Of a DNA stretch of 35,903 nucleotides, positions 1 to 8,613 are shown piece by piece. The stretch is from contig JAYWHJ010000017.1 in the NCBI GenBank assembly GCA_043777795.1, positions 1-35,903 of the forward strand, written 5' to 3'. How positions within the stretch are numbered: the stretch's first letter is position 1; every line of letters starts with the position of its first letter. The translations under genes and the position numbers were made by a program. The stretch is from JAAFIP01 sp043777795. GTDB lineage: Bacteria; Pseudomonadota; Gammaproteobacteria; Burkholderiales; Burkholderiaceae_C. Under the pieces are notes generated by a model. That model was not told the origin of the DNA and made no database searches. It worked only from the letters and a program-made list of their open reading frames with translations.

Positions 1-723
1 GTGGCTGTGTCATCGGCATGCTCGTCCAGCGCCAAAGTGTTTGGCAATGCGGCCCGCATGATGGAGTGCGGCCTGATTGATGCTGCCATTGTGGGCGGGG
101 TAGACAGTTTGTGTTTAACCACGCTGTACGGTTTTAACTCATTGGAGTTGCTATCGCCCGAAAGATGCCAGCCGTATGGGGCTGGCCGCCAAGGTATTTC
201 TATTGCAGAGGCCGCTGGTTTTGCGCTGCTGACCCGAGACAAACCCCAGGGCCGGTGTGCCATCGCGGTGACGGGCGTGGGTGAGTCCAGCGATGCACAC
301 CATATGTCTTCGCCGCACCCCGAGGGCGCAGGCGCCATGGCTGCGATGCAGCAAGCGCTGAGGATGGCGGGGCTGCTCGCAAGCCAGGTTGACTACATCA
401 ATTTGCATGGCACTGCCACTAAAAGCAATGACGCCGCGGAAGGCATGGCGGTTGCGGCGATATTTGGCGCGCAGATTGCTTGCAGTTCGACCAAAGGCCA
501 CACGGGGCACGCCCTGGGCGCCGCCGGCATTGTCGAGGTGGCCTTGTGCGCCTTGGCCATGGAGCATGGCATGACGCCCGCAGGCGTCAATACCCGCGAG
601 GTAGACCCTTCGGTACCTCTGAACTACCTGCTAAAAAACTCAAGCCGTGCACCGCAAGTGGTATTGAGTAATTCGTTTGGTTTTGGTGGCTCCAATTGCA
701 GCGTGGTATTGGTAAAACAATGA
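1..723 (+). CDS. Beta-ketoacyl-ACP synthase (KAS I/II type), 5'-truncated by window
   Basis: This is the C-terminal 240 residues of a condensing enzyme that extends acyl-ACP chains. The frame is open at base 1, so the true start lies upstream; the initial GTG is simply an internal Val codon. The catalytic Cys sits in SSACSSSAKVF at residues 4-14, the first active-site His in NLHGTATKSNDAAEG, and the second in STKGHTGHALGAAG. The C terminus has the usual FGFGGSN glycine loop. It overlaps the next gene by ATGA at 720-723, so the two are probably translationally coupled. The downstream order of KS-like partner, dehydratase and ketoreductase suggests an aryl-polyene-type cluster rather than housekeeping fabF. 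The family call is firm; the pathway is inferred. Confidence 0.9.
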   Translation: MAVSSACSSSAKVFGNAARMMECGLIDAAIVGGVDSLCLTTLYGFNSLELLSPERCQPYGAGRQGISIAEAAGFALLTRDKPQGRCAIAVTGVGESSDAHHMSSPHPEGAGAMAAMQQALRMAGLLASQVDYINLHGTATKSNDAAEGMAVAAIFGAQIACSSTKGHTGHALGAAGIVEVALCALAMEHGMTPAGVNTREVDPSVPLNYLLKNSSRAPQVVLSNSFGFGGSNCSVVLVKQ

Positions 724-1523
724 CCGCATTCACCCTCTACATCGATGCCATCGGTCTGTGCGGCCCCGGCTTGGACAACTGGGCGGCAACCCATGCCGTG
801 TTGCGCGGCGAGACGCCCTACGTGGCAAACCCTGCAGTCATCACGCCATCGGGGTTTTTGCCTGCTGCGGAACGCCGCAGGGTTGGAGTAGCGGTAAAGT
901 TGGCGTTAGCTACTGCGACCGATGCTTTGCAGCACAGCCACCACCACGCCAGTGAGCTGCTGTCAGTCTTCAGCTCGTCGGGCGGGGACGGCGATAACTG
1001 CCACGTCATCTGCGAGGCCTTGGCCTCGCAAGACCGTTTGATCTCGCCCACCCGCTTTACCAACTCGGTGCACAACGCGCCGTCAGGCTACTGGGGCATT
1101 GCCCTGCAAGCTAAACCTGCCAGCACGAGCTTGTGCGCTTTTGACGGAAGCTTTTCTGCGGGGTTTTTAGAGGCGTGCACACAGGCGAAAACGGCCAACG
1201 CCCCGGTGCTATTGATCGCATATGACACGCCCTACCCAGAGCCACTGCGCGCGACCCGCCCGATTGCGCACAGCGTGGGCATTGCATTGGTGATCAGCCC
1301 TGCGCCCAGCCCAAGTACCCTGGCCCAAGTGCGCGTAGGCTTGGGCCAACGCGCTGTCACTACCATGCACCACCCAGAGCTCGAAGCACTCAGGCGCAAC
1401 GTGCCTGCCGCGCGTGGCTTGCCGCTGCTGCAAGCCATTGCATCGGGCCCGGTGGCCACTTCGCTAGTACTGGATCTTTTTGACAACCAACAGCTCTTGC
1501 TGGACGTGAGCACTGCGCCGTGA
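720..1523 (+). CDS. Beta-ketoacyl synthase-like partner (chain-length-factor-like)
   Basis: The protein has 267 residues and a ketosynthase-like N-terminal domain. The stretch aligning with the ketosynthase active-site loop reads LCAFDGSFSAGFLEA and has no catalytic Cys where SACSSSAKV stands in the preceding gene. The second half is short and lacks the HGT and GHT histidine motifs. This suggests a non-catalytic partner forming a heterodimer with the upstream synthase, as known for chain-length factors in type II polyketide and aryl-polyene systems. The ATG at 720 overlaps the stop of the ketosynthase. An in-frame ATG at 696 would overlap further and is less likely. The chain-length role is inferred from position and the missing Cys. 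Confidence 0.7.
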   Translation: MTAFTLYIDAIGLCGPGLDNWAATHAVLRGETPYVANPAVITPSGFLPAAERRRVGVAVKLALATATDALQHSHHHASELLSVFSSSGGDGDNCHVICEALASQDRLISPTRFTNSVHNAPSGYWGIALQAKPASTSLCAFDGSFSAGFLEACTQAKTANAPVLLIAYDTPYPEPLRATRPIAHSVGIALVISPAPSPSTLAQVRVGLGQRAVTTMHHPELEALRRNVPAARGLPLLQAIASGPVATSLVLDLFDNQQLLLDVSTAP

Positions 1524-1972
1524 TGCTGCAGCCCTCCCCGGCCGGGTTAGATGCGGCGCAGATCGCCAAGCTGATTCCGCACCATGGCAGCATGTGTTTA
1601 TTGGCCAGCGTGCAGCACTATGACGCGCAAAGCATCCACTGCCTTGCAAGCTCGCACCGCTTACTGACTAATCCATTGCGTGAACACGGCATACTCCACG
1701 CCGTCTGCGGCGTAGAGTACGCGGCGCAAGCGATGGCGGTGCACGGCGCACTGCTGTCAGGCCAGGGCGACAAGCCACCGCGCGGCGGGCGCTTGGCCAG
1801 CGTGCGCACGGTGGAATTCAGCGCCAGCCGGCTGGACGACATTGACGCCGACTTAGAAATATGCGCCACCCAGCTGATGGGCGACGCGAACAGCATGGTG
1901 TATGAATTTACGGTCACGGCAGCCACGAGAACCTTGCTCAAAGGCAAGGCCACTGTGGTGCTGGTGTCCTAA
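1523..1972 (+). CDS. Hotdog-fold 3-hydroxyacyl-ACP dehydratase (ApeP/FabZ-like)
   Basis: The protein has 149 residues of hotdog-fold type. The N terminus contains LIPHHGSMCLLASV, resembling the IPHR-M-LLD entry motif of ACP dehydratases, followed by a central helix starting HGILHAVCGVEYAAQAMAVHG. It would dehydrate 3-hydroxyacyl-ACP made by the ketoreductase encoded next. The ATG at 1523 overlaps the previous stop by one base (TGATG); a GTG at 1520 is the alternative. Thirteen bases separate its stop from the ketoreductase start. In aryl-polyene clusters a dehydratase of this size commonly precedes the reductase. The exact substrate is not shown by the sequence. Confidence 0.75.
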   Translation: MLQPSPAGLDAAQIAKLIPHHGSMCLLASVQHYDAQSIHCLASSHRLLTNPLREHGILHAVCGVEYAAQAMAVHGALLSGQGDKPPRGGRLASVRTVEFSASRLDDIDADLEICATQLMGDANSMVYEFTVTAATRTLLKGKATVVLVS

Positions 1973-1984
1973 CTAACAGGATAA

Positions 1985-2719
1985 ATGGCGATGGCAGATA
2001 TGAAGCGGGCGTTGGTCACGGGTGGTAGCGGGGCCTTGGGCTCGGCGATATGTGAGAAGCTGGCCCTGGATGGATTTGAAGTTTTTATCCATGCCAACAG
2101 CGCCTTACACGCTGCTCAGGCCTTGGCGCAAAAAATCAACGATGCCGGTGGCGCCGCCCATGCACTCAGTTTTGATATTACGGATGCGCACGCCGTGCGC
2201 GCTGCGGTCGAGCCGCTGGCGGAAGAAAAAGCCTTCCAGGTGATCGTAAATTGTGCGGGCATCCACGACGACGCGGTGTTTGCAGGAATGCGCAGCGAGC
2301 AGTGGAGCCGGGTGATCGATGTGTCGCTCAACGGGTTTTTTAACGTCACCCAACCGCTGATGCTGCCCATGCTGCGCACCCGCCATGGCCGCATTATCAA
2401 TATCTCGTCAGTGGCAGCCATTGCAGGCAACCGGGGGCAGGTCAACTATGCTGCAGCCAAAGCCGCGCTGCATGGCGCCACCAAAGCGCTAGCGCAAGAG
2501 GTGGCCAGCCGGGGCGTGACGGTCAATGTGGTGGCCCCAGGCATCATCGACTCGCCTATGGTGGAAGGCTTGTTTGACGCGGAGACCGTGGCACGCATGG
2601 TGCCCATGAAGCGCATGGGCACCGCGCAGGAGGTAGCGGCTTTGGTCGCTTTTTTAGCCAGCAAAGATGCCGGCTACATCACGGGGCAAATCATCTCGAT
2701 CAATGGCGGCATGATTTGA
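1985..2719 (+). CDS. 3-oxoacyl-ACP reductase, FabG-type SDR
   Basis: This 244-residue short-chain dehydrogenase would reduce 3-ketoacyl-ACP with NAD(P)H. The nucleotide-binding motif VTGGSGALGSAI is near the N terminus and NCAG follows at about residue 90. The catalytic Ser is in NISSV and the YxxxK pair in NYAAAKAAL. The C terminus YITGQIISINGGM is typical of FabG. ATG codons at 1985, 1991 and 2000 are in frame; an AGGA at 1978-1981 fits 1991 slightly better than 1985. It is the last gene of the cluster on this strand. E. coli-type aryl-polyene clusters have a second ketosynthase after the reductase, and none follows here. The family is certain; cluster assignment is inferred. Confidence 0.88.
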   Translation: MAMADMKRALVTGGSGALGSAICEKLALDGFEVFIHANSALHAAQALAQKINDAGGAAHALSFDITDAHAVRAAVEPLAEEKAFQVIVNCAGIHDDAVFAGMRSEQWSRVIDVSLNGFFNVTQPLMLPMLRTRHGRIINISSVAAIAGNRGQVNYAAAKAALHGATKALAQEVASRGVTVNVVAPGIIDSPMVEGLFDAETVARMVPMKRMGTAQEVAALVAFLASKDAGYITGQIISINGGMI

Positions 2720-2768
2720 TTTTGCTGCGCGGGTGGTGCGCAGGGCCGCCCATATCGCTATTTACTTC

Positions 2769-2810
2769 ATAGCTGCTACCGCGTTATTTTTAAGGGCTAC
2801 AGGCTCATTA
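2769..2810 (+). repeat. REP-like short repeat, forward copy
   Basis: This copy has the pattern AGCTGCTaCCGCg, an AT-rich centre, GGGCTACAGGCT. It belongs to the same family as the copies near 2919, 5572, 28991, 29254, 30876, 31006, 33743 and 34612. With the reversed copy at 2919-2955 it forms an inverted pair about 110 bp apart behind the ketoreductase gene. Confidence 0.75.
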
Positions 2811-2918
2811 AGCTTTAAAAAAGCGTGGGGATCTGGTCCTTGGAGGATGTTTTGCGCTTTTGGAACCTTTTGAAGGTATGAAAAGCGCTCAAAATGGGCC
2901 ATTTTTCATATACATATG

Positions 2919-2955
2919 TAGCTCCAGCCCTTCAAAATTATGCGGGAAAAGCTAT
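2919..2955 (-). repeat. REP-like short repeat, reverse copy
   Basis: This is an inverted partner of the copy at 2769-2810: AGCCC, an AT-rich centre, then TGCGGGAAAAGCTAT. The sequence between the pair, about 2811-2918, has no recognisable gene and does not resemble the interior of the other inverted pairs. Confidence 0.7.
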
Positions 2956-2996
2956 CAATACCATAGCTACGATATTGTTGATATGCGCTTCAGCGG

Positions 2997-3467
2997 CTAC
3001 ACGGATTGCGGTGCAATTTTGCACCGACGGACATAGTAGTTGTCGAAGACTGTCTCTGCGACCAAAACAAACCCGTGGCGAAGGTAGAAGCGATTCGACG
3101 CACTCTCGCGCAGCGCGCCGACGCGCAGTGAAACTGCAGCTTGGTCTGCCTCCACGAACACCCTTGCGAGCACTGCGGCACCAATGCCTTGGCCCTGCAT
3201 GCCGGGTTGGATGTAGAGATGATCCAAGAGAAGATGACCACTTTGCGGCTTGACCACGACGAAGCCCACCTTGGCATGTGCCACGACAATATGGCGCGTG
3301 TGCTCTGGCGAGAAGCCTGCTGCAAACCGCTCTCTGGCACGCACAGGATCAAAGCGTCCGACCCGCTCCAGGCTCGCTCGCATGGCTTCGATGCGAAGTG
3401 CTACCAGTCCCTCTAGGTCGCCAATGTTTGCTTCAGAGAGTTCAATCAAGTTCGATGGAGTATTCAC
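2997..3467 (-). CDS. GNAT-family N-acetyltransferase
   Basis: The protein has 156 residues with the GNAT core. There is a substrate-side N terminus with LRIEAMRASLERVGRFDP, a central beta strand LLLDHLYIQPG, and the acetyl-CoA pyrophosphate loop MQGQGIGAAVL. It ends with an NRFYLRHGF motif. The substrate cannot be told; this subgroup resembles small-molecule or amino-group acetylases. The start is GTG at 3467, because homologous GNATs begin just before such an IEL strand; no clear Shine-Dalgarno sequence precedes it. An ATTAGGC on the minus strand about 8 bases upstream resembles an integron core site, but no partner arm was found. It stands alone between repeats and convergent to the ketoreductase gene. 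Confidence 0.85.
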   Translation of the reverse strand: MNTPSNLIELSEANIGDLEGLVALRIEAMRASLERVGRFDPVRARERFAAGFSPEHTRHIVVAHAKVGFVVVKPQSGHLLLDHLYIQPGMQGQGIGAAVLARVFVEADQAAVSLRVGALRESASNRFYLRHGFVLVAETVFDNYYVRRCKIAPQSV

Positions 3468-3500
3468 TCGGAAAGCCTAATCTTCGATATATCTGTCGTA

Positions 3501-3657
3501 ACACCAACAAACGGTGACGCAGTGCGGTTGTGATGCAAAAACTGAAGAAAAGCGCGCAGTACAAAAGGCAGGCTAGCGACTACCGATATTCGCGCGTGTT
3601 TTCGCAAGTTTTTGCACAAAAGCAACTTCCTCCGTCGCCGCAACGCGACCAAGGCAG
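3501..3657 (+). repeat. Dispersed ~150-bp repeat, copy A
   Basis: This copy shares an extended pattern with 17036-17190 and 31151-31311 on the same strand, and more distantly with 29065-29222 and 31455-31575 on the other strand. Landmarks are a CGGT, GTGATGCAAAAACTG, GCGCGC then CGCGCG arms about 35 bases apart, and CTTCCTCCGTCGCCGC near the end. It ends just before the 3' end of the nucleotidase gene. It contains no convincing gene. Confidence 0.75.
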
Positions 3658-3677
3658 CCGACCAATCTTTAGACTGC

Positions 3678-5324
3678 CTAACGCCGCACCACCGCATCCC
3701 CGGGCTCAAAATTGGCAGTCTTAATGCCATTGCGGCTCAGATACTCACGCATGACATCTGCGTCCACAAACCCGGTGTTCACATAGCCGGGGTGGCTGGC
3801 CAGCTTGGGGTAGCCGTCACCGCCGTTGGCCTGGAAACTGTTGAGCGCCATGCGGTAGGTTTTGGCCGGGTCAATCGCAGCGCCTTTGACCAATGCGCTT
3901 TTGACTACTGCGCCTTCGATCACCAGTTGCACGCCAGCAAACTGCGCAAACGCACCCGAGCCAGAAGTCATTTTGGCGGCCGCGTTCAGGTAGTCCAGCA
4001 GCTCTTTGCCGCTCAAATCCACATAGGCCAGCATATTGCCAAAGGGCTGCACCTTGAGCACGTCTTTGTAGGTCAATGCGCCTGCGGGCAGGGACTCGCG
4101 AATGCCACCTGCGTTCATGATGGCCAGGTCGGCCTTGGCGCGTTGCTGCATCACGCTGGCGATGAACACGCCCAGGTTGGTGGGCTGGGCGCGCACCACG
4201 GCGCGGTCGCCTTCCAGCTTGCCATCAGACTGGCCCACCACCACGTCCAGCGCGGCGCGGCCTTTGTCTTGGTAGGGTTTGAGAAAGTCCAAAGTCGCAG
4301 CATCTTCTTTGATCTCTTGCGTGGCAAACACTTTTTGGTCTTTGCCGTCGGCGGCTTTGACGGTCTTTTTCAGGTTGATGGGAATCAACTCATATTTCAC
4401 CAGTTTCAGTTCGTTGCCTGTGTACTCAAAGTCCGCCCGCCCCAAGTACTTGCCCCACTCGTGGGCCTGCACAATCCATGCGCCGTTCTGGCGGTCGGGT
4501 TTGCAGGGGCCACCGGGTTCGTAGGTGTCGTTGCGGGTGAGCTCGGTGATCATGCAGACCGGGTTTTGGCTGTGCCCGCCAACGATCAAATCAAAACCCT
4601 TTACCTCGCGGGCCATCTCTACATCGCCCTCGGCGTTTACGCCGCGCGCGCCATGGGTGTAGTGACCCATGTGGGTGGCGGCAATCACCACGTGGGCGCG
4701 GCTTTTGAGCTCGGGCATCAGCGCGGCGGCCTCGCGGGCGGGTTTGCGAAACTCTATGCCAACGATGTTGGCGGGGTCTACCATTTTGTTAGTGTCGTCG
4801 GTGGTCAGGCCGACCACGGCGATTTTCAAACCGCCGCGATCAAACACTTCGTAGGGTTTGGCAAAGCGCTTACCGTCTTTGTAGATGTTGGCTGACAGCA
4901 TGGGAAAACCGGCCCAGGCGATTTGCTTGGCCAGCACGCTCAAGGGCTTGTCAAACTCATGGTTGCCAAAGGTCATTGCATCGTAGCCCAAGAGTTTCAT
5001 GCCTTTGAAGTCGGGCTCGGCATCCTGCGTGTCGCTCTCAGGCACACCGGTGTTCACGTCGCCGCCGTCCAGCAGCAGGGTGTGGCCACCCGCCGCCTTG
5101 ACCTCGGCGCGCACGCTGTCGAGCAGGGTTTTGCGGGCGGCCATGCCGTATTCGCCGTCGTTGTTTTTCCAGAAGCGGCCATGGTGGTCGTTGGTGTGCA
5201 AGACGGTGAGTTTGACCACCGCCGTTGGCGGGGGTGGCAAGGGCGGGCTGCTCTGGGTTGCGCAGCCAGCCAGCCACAGCGCTAGCAGCGCAGTGGGTAA
5301 AAAGTGGTGAGGCATTCTTGGCAT
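3678..5324 (-). CDS. UshA-type 5'-nucleotidase / 2',3'-cyclic phosphodiesterase lipoprotein
   Basis: This is a 548-residue periplasmic or outer-membrane-anchored nucleotidase. The signal peptide ends in lipobox LWLAGC. The metallophosphatase domain carries the metal ligands in HTNDHHGRF, DGGDVNTG, FGNHEFD, ATHMGHY and GGHSQNP. The C-terminal 5'-nucleotidase domain has NAGGIRESLPAG and the base-stacking region NSFQANGGDGYP. It would release nucleosides and phosphate from nucleotides. The ATG at 5324 has GGAG eight bases upstream; 5315 is an alternative. The gene is divergent from the carboxyltransferase gene with only about 40 bases between starts, so both promoters must lie in or overlap that gap. 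Full length for the family. Confidence 0.92.
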   Translation of the reverse strand: MPRMPHHFLPTALLALWLAGCATQSSPPLPPPPTAVVKLTVLHTNDHHGRFWKNNDGEYGMAARKTLLDSVRAEVKAAGGHTLLLDGGDVNTGVPESDTQDAEPDFKGMKLLGYDAMTFGNHEFDKPLSVLAKQIAWAGFPMLSANIYKDGKRFAKPYEVFDRGGLKIAVVGLTTDDTNKMVDPANIVGIEFRKPAREAAALMPELKSRAHVVIAATHMGHYTHGARGVNAEGDVEMAREVKGFDLIVGGHSQNPVCMITELTRNDTYEPGGPCKPDRQNGAWIVQAHEWGKYLGRADFEYTGNELKLVKYELIPINLKKTVKAADGKDQKVFATQEIKEDAATLDFLKPYQDKGRAALDVVVGQSDGKLEGDRAVVRAQPTNLGVFIASVMQQRAKADLAIMNAGGIRESLPAGALTYKDVLKVQPFGNMLAYVDLSGKELLDYLNAAAKMTSGSGAFAQFAGVQLVIEGAVVKSALVKGAAIDPAKTYRMALNSFQANGGDGYPKLASHPGYVNTGFVDADVMREYLSRNGIKTANFEPGDAVVRR

Positions 5325-5365
5325 GGCAGGGGCTCCACAAATAAATTCAAAAACCAAGGGGTGGG

Positions 5366-7201
5366 ATGGGTAACATTGTAGGCATGCAAACCTTTAGCCC
5401 CCTCGCCGCCATTGTCGTTCAACTCCCCGTTGTGGGCACCCAGATTCTGCAAGGCCGGGTGCTGCTGGTTTTAGAGTCCATGAAGATGGAGCATGAGGTG
5501 CTAGCAGAGGCTGACTGCGTGGTGCGCGAGTTGTACGTTGCTGTGGGAGAGGCAGTAGCAGAAAACCAAACGCTATTAATTTCTGAGCTGCTCCCGCAAT
5601 ATTCTAAAGGGTTAGAGCCAGAATCAACTATTGAAATCACCCCGCAAAATACCTCCAACTTGCGCGGCGACTTGCGCAAGGTCATCGCACGGCACGCCTT
5701 CACCTTGGACAGCCAACGCATTGAAGCCGTGGCCAAACGCCACGCCCTGGGCCTGCGCACCGCGCGCGAGAACGTGGCCGACCTGGTGGACGCTGGCAGC
5801 TTTATCGAATACGGTGCGTTGGCGGTAGCCGCGCAAACCCAGCGCCGCAGCGCCGACGACCTACAGGCCAACACCCCGGCCGACGGCATCGTCACGGGCA
5901 TAGGCACCGTAGCAGGCCGCGCTTGTGCGGTACTGGCCTACGATGCGACCGTGCTGGCAGGCACACAGGGCATGCGCAGCCACCAAAAAACCGACCGCAT
6001 GATCGACATTGCCTTGGCGCAAAAGCTGCCTGTGGTGCTCTTTGCAGAGGGCGGCGGTGGCCGCCCGGGCGACACCGATATGCCCATCGTCGCGGGCCTG
6101 CATGTGCGCACCTTCGCCCGCTTCGCGCGTCTGCACGGTCAGGTGCCGGTGGTGGGCATTGCCGCGCGGCGCTGCTTTGCAGGTAACGCTGCCCTGCTGG
6201 GCTGCTGCGATGTGATCATTGCCACTAAGGACAGCAACATCGGCATGGGCGGCCCCGCCATGGTGGAGGGCGGCGGCTTGGGCAAGTTTGCCCCCGAGGC
6301 TATTGGCCCGAGCAGCGTGCAGCATGCCAATGGCGTTATTGACGTGCTGGTAGACGACGAGGCCGCAGCCGTGCGCGCCGCAAAACATTACCTAAGCTTC
6401 TTCCAGCCTGTCGCCTCATCCCCTGGTGCCTCCCATCCTGCAATGGCCCCAGCCTGGCGCTGCGCCGACCAAACCCTGCTGCGCGCTGCCGTGCCAGAAA
6501 ACCGCCTGCGCACCTACGACGTGCGCACGGTGCTGCACACGCTGGCAGACGAGGCCAGCGTGCTGGAGCTGCGGACAGGTTTTGGCAAAGGCATCGTCAC
6601 CGTGCTGGCGCGCGTGGCAGGCCGCACAGTAGGCATGCTGGCCAATAACAACCAACATCTAGGCGGCGCAATTGACGCAGAAGCGGCAGACAAAGCCGTG
6701 CACTTCATGCGTCTGTGCAACCTACAAGCCTGGCCCTTGGTGTCGCTGGTTGACACCCCCGGCTTCATGGTCGGGCCTGACACCGAGCAAACCGCCCAAG
6801 TGCGCCGCGCCAGCGCATTGTTTTTGGCCGCAGCGCAGCTTAAGGTACCGTTTTTCGCCATCGTGCTGCGCAAAGGCTACGGCCTGGGTGCCATGGCCAT
6901 GACAGCAGGCGGCTTCCACGCCCCAGTGTTCACAGTAGCATGGCCCAGCGGCGAGTTTGGTGCCATGGGCTTGGAAGGCGCCGTCAAACTGGGCTACGCC
7001 AAAGAGCTCGCCGCGCAAGCAGAAGGCGCGGCCCGCGATGCCCTCTATGACCAGCTGGTAGCGCAGCAATACGCCGCCGGCCACGCCCTCAACATGGCTG
7101 CGACGCTGGAGATAGACGCGGTGATCGACCCGGCGCAGACGCGGGATTGGCTGGTTAGCGGGTTGGGTGCGGCGGCGGTTGGGCTTGCGCGCGGCATTTG
7201 A
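5366..7201 (+). CDS. Biotinyl-domain / acyl-CoA carboxyltransferase fusion protein
   Basis: The protein has 611 residues. Residues 1-75 form a biotin carrier domain with the biotinylation motif VLESMKMEHEV. After a linker of about 25 residues, the rest is a fused two-half carboxyltransferase of the AccD/PccB class. Its N half has GTQGMRSHQKTDRM and FAEGGGGRPGD; its C half has TPGFMVGPDTEQ and GKGYGLGAM-type oxyanion-hole glycines. It should transfer carboxyl from biotin to an acyl-CoA, needing a biotin carboxylase not encoded in this window. The linker at about residues 70-88 is encoded by a copy of the genome's short dispersed repeat. Start 5366 has a GGGG stretch upstream; 5384 begins the conserved domain. 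The acyl substrate is unknown. Confidence 0.85.
   Translation: MGNIVGMQTFSPLAAIVVQLPVVGTQILQGRVLLVLESMKMEHEVLAEADCVVRELYVAVGEAVAENQTLLISELLPQYSKGLEPESTIEITPQNTSNLRGDLRKVIARHAFTLDSQRIEAVAKRHALGLRTARENVADLVDAGSFIEYGALAVAAQTQRRSADDLQANTPADGIVTGIGTVAGRACAVLAYDATVLAGTQGMRSHQKTDRMIDIALAQKLPVVLFAEGGGGRPGDTDMPIVAGLHVRTFARFARLHGQVPVVGIAARRCFAGNAALLGCCDVIIATKDSNIGMGGPAMVEGGGLGKFAPEAIGPSSVQHANGVIDVLVDDEAAAVRAAKHYLSFFQPVASSPGASHPAMAPAWRCADQTLLRAAVPENRLRTYDVRTVLHTLADEASVLELRTGFGKGIVTVLARVAGRTVGMLANNNQHLGGAIDAEAADKAVHFMRLCNLQAWPLVSLVDTPGFMVGPDTEQTAQVRRASALFLAAAQLKVPFFAIVLRKGYGLGAMAMTAGGFHAPVFTVAWPSGEFGAMGLEGAVKLGYAKELAAQAEGAARDALYDQLVAQQYAAGHALNMAATLEIDAVIDPAQTRDWLVSGLGAAAVGLARGI
5572..5628 (+). repeat. 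REP-like short repeat inside the carboxyltransferase gene
   Basis: Bases 5587-5617 read AGCTGCTCCCGCAATATT and then an A-rich centre and GGGTTAGAGCC, matching the intergenic copies at 28991 and 30876. The copy is in frame and translates as the linker ISELLPQYSKGLEPES between the biotinyl and carboxyltransferase domains. Confidence 0.7.
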
Positions 7202-7401
7202 AGCTGGCGCAGCTACTTTTTGTACCCATCCGCGCTTGAGGGTGGTTGCGCTGTCAGAAAAAATGCGTCATCACACGATCAGATTTTGTACCGTACCCAC
7301 AGTTCCGTCGCGTCTTTCTTTCATCAGAAACGGGATCTTGCGCTACCTTATCGAAGCCCAATCAGTCATGCTGGAATCGAAGTTTGCCTTATATTGTGGG
7401 C

Positions 7402-8613
7402 ATGCACACCCACAGCCTACAACTGCCTGACTTAACCCAGCCCACTCCGGGGCCACTGTGGCGGCACCAGTTGGGTTTACTGTTGGAGTCGACCGGTGAA
7501 GGAATTTTTGGCATTGATTTGGAAGGGCATTGCGTCTTTATCAACCAAGCAGGGGCGCAACAGTTGGGCTACCAGGTGGGCGATGTGCTGGGGCACAACA
7601 TGCACTGGCTCACGCACCATTCGCATGCCGATGGCTCCCACTATGCGGATACGGATTGCCCGATCTTCAATGCCTTTCGCCAAGGCTTGCCTTGCCGGAT
7701 CGACACCGAGGTCTTTTGGCGCAAAAACCGCGTAGCCTTCCCGGTAGAGTACTCCAGCTACCCGATCATGGAGGGCAGCACCGTGCTGGGCGCGGTGATC
7801 ACCTTTGTAGACATCACCGAGCGCAAACGCGCAGCCGATGCCTTGCTGCAAGCCAAACAAGAGCTGGAATCCCGGGTGGAGGAACGCACGCAAGAGCTCT
7901 CTGCTGCGCTGGAGCAGTTGCGCGAGCTATCTGCCCATGCGGAGCGCGTGCGCGAGGAGGAGCGCACGCGCATTGCGCGCGAGGTGCACGACGAGCTGGG
8001 CAGCCTGCTGGTGGCGCTGAAGATGGATGTGAATTGGCTGCACAAGCGCCTGTCTAATAGCTATTCCACTACGGATGTCATGGCCGATGCGCCTGACCAG
8101 CCGCTGCAGGAGCGCATGCGCAGCAAATGCCGCCATATGAGCGCGCAAATTGAAAGCGCGGTGGAGAATGTGGGGCGTATCATCACCGATTTGCGACCCA
8201 GCATCTTGGACCATCAAGGCCTGTGGGCCGCGCTCGATTGGCAGGCGCATGAGTTTGTGCAGTCAGCTGAAATCGAACTCGATTGGCAGATGGACGTCGC
8301 ACAGGGGATATTGCTGCCTGCCCCTGCCGCCATTGAAGTGTTTCGTATCTTTCAGGAAATGCTCAGCAATGTGGGGCGGCATGCGCGCGCCAGCCAAATG
8401 AGTGTGCAGATACAAGCTGATGCCGAGCAGCTTCACATTCGCGTGCAAGACAACGGTCAGGGCGCTGACTCGCAAGCCTTTGAAGCGGCCAACGCCTACG
8501 GCATCATGGGCATGCGCGAGCGGGCGCTGCGGCTGAATGGCAGCATCCGCATTGAGAGCCACATCGGCCAAGGCTGCACGATGGAGCTGCGCGTGCAGCT
8601 ATTAAATGAATAG
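7402..8613 (+). CDS. PAS-domain sensor histidine kinase (NarX/HisKA_3 type)
   Basis: The protein has 403 residues and no membrane segments, so it is a cytoplasmic sensor. A PAS domain spans about residues 22-140, ending VITFVDITERKRA, with a Cys in TDCPIF. A coiled-coil linker follows (about 145-185). The dimerisation domain has the phospho-acceptor His196 in REVHDELGSLL. The ATPase domain has FRIFQEMLSNVGRHA, DNGQGAD and GIMGMRERA. The ATG at 7402 fits the domain boundary; upstream in-frame sequence looks non-coding. Its stop lies inside the response-regulator gene (8-base overlap), so the pair is coupled. It sits upstream of the cyanate operon, suggesting but not proving control of that operon. 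The PAS ligand is unknown. Confidence 0.88.
   Translation: MHTHSLQLPDLTQPTPGPLWRHQLGLLLESTGEGIFGIDLEGHCVFINQAGAQQLGYQVGDVLGHNMHWLTHHSHADGSHYADTDCPIFNAFRQGLPCRIDTEVFWRKNRVAFPVEYSSYPIMEGSTVLGAVITFVDITERKRAADALLQAKQELESRVEERTQELSAALEQLRELSAHAERVREEERTRIAREVHDELGSLLVALKMDVNWLHKRLSNSYSTTDVMADAPDQPLQERMRSKCRHMSAQIESAVENVGRIITDLRPSILDHQGLWAALDWQAHEFVQSAEIELDWQMDVAQGILLPAPAAIEVFRIFQEMLSNVGRHARASQMSVQIQADAEQLHIRVQDNGQGADSQAFEAANAYGIMGMRERALRLNGSIRIESHIGQGCTMELRVQLLNE

Noticed and set aside
2725..2743. CTGCGC/GCGCAG inverted repeat after the ketoreductase gene as a terminator
   Set aside because: The stem is only six bases and no T-run follows, so it is not supported as a terminator.
3612..4895. Long plus-strand frame antisense to the nucleotidase gene
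   Set aside because: It is a shadow of the clear UshA-type gene, with no domain and a His/Gly-rich composition typical of antisense frames in high-GC DNA.
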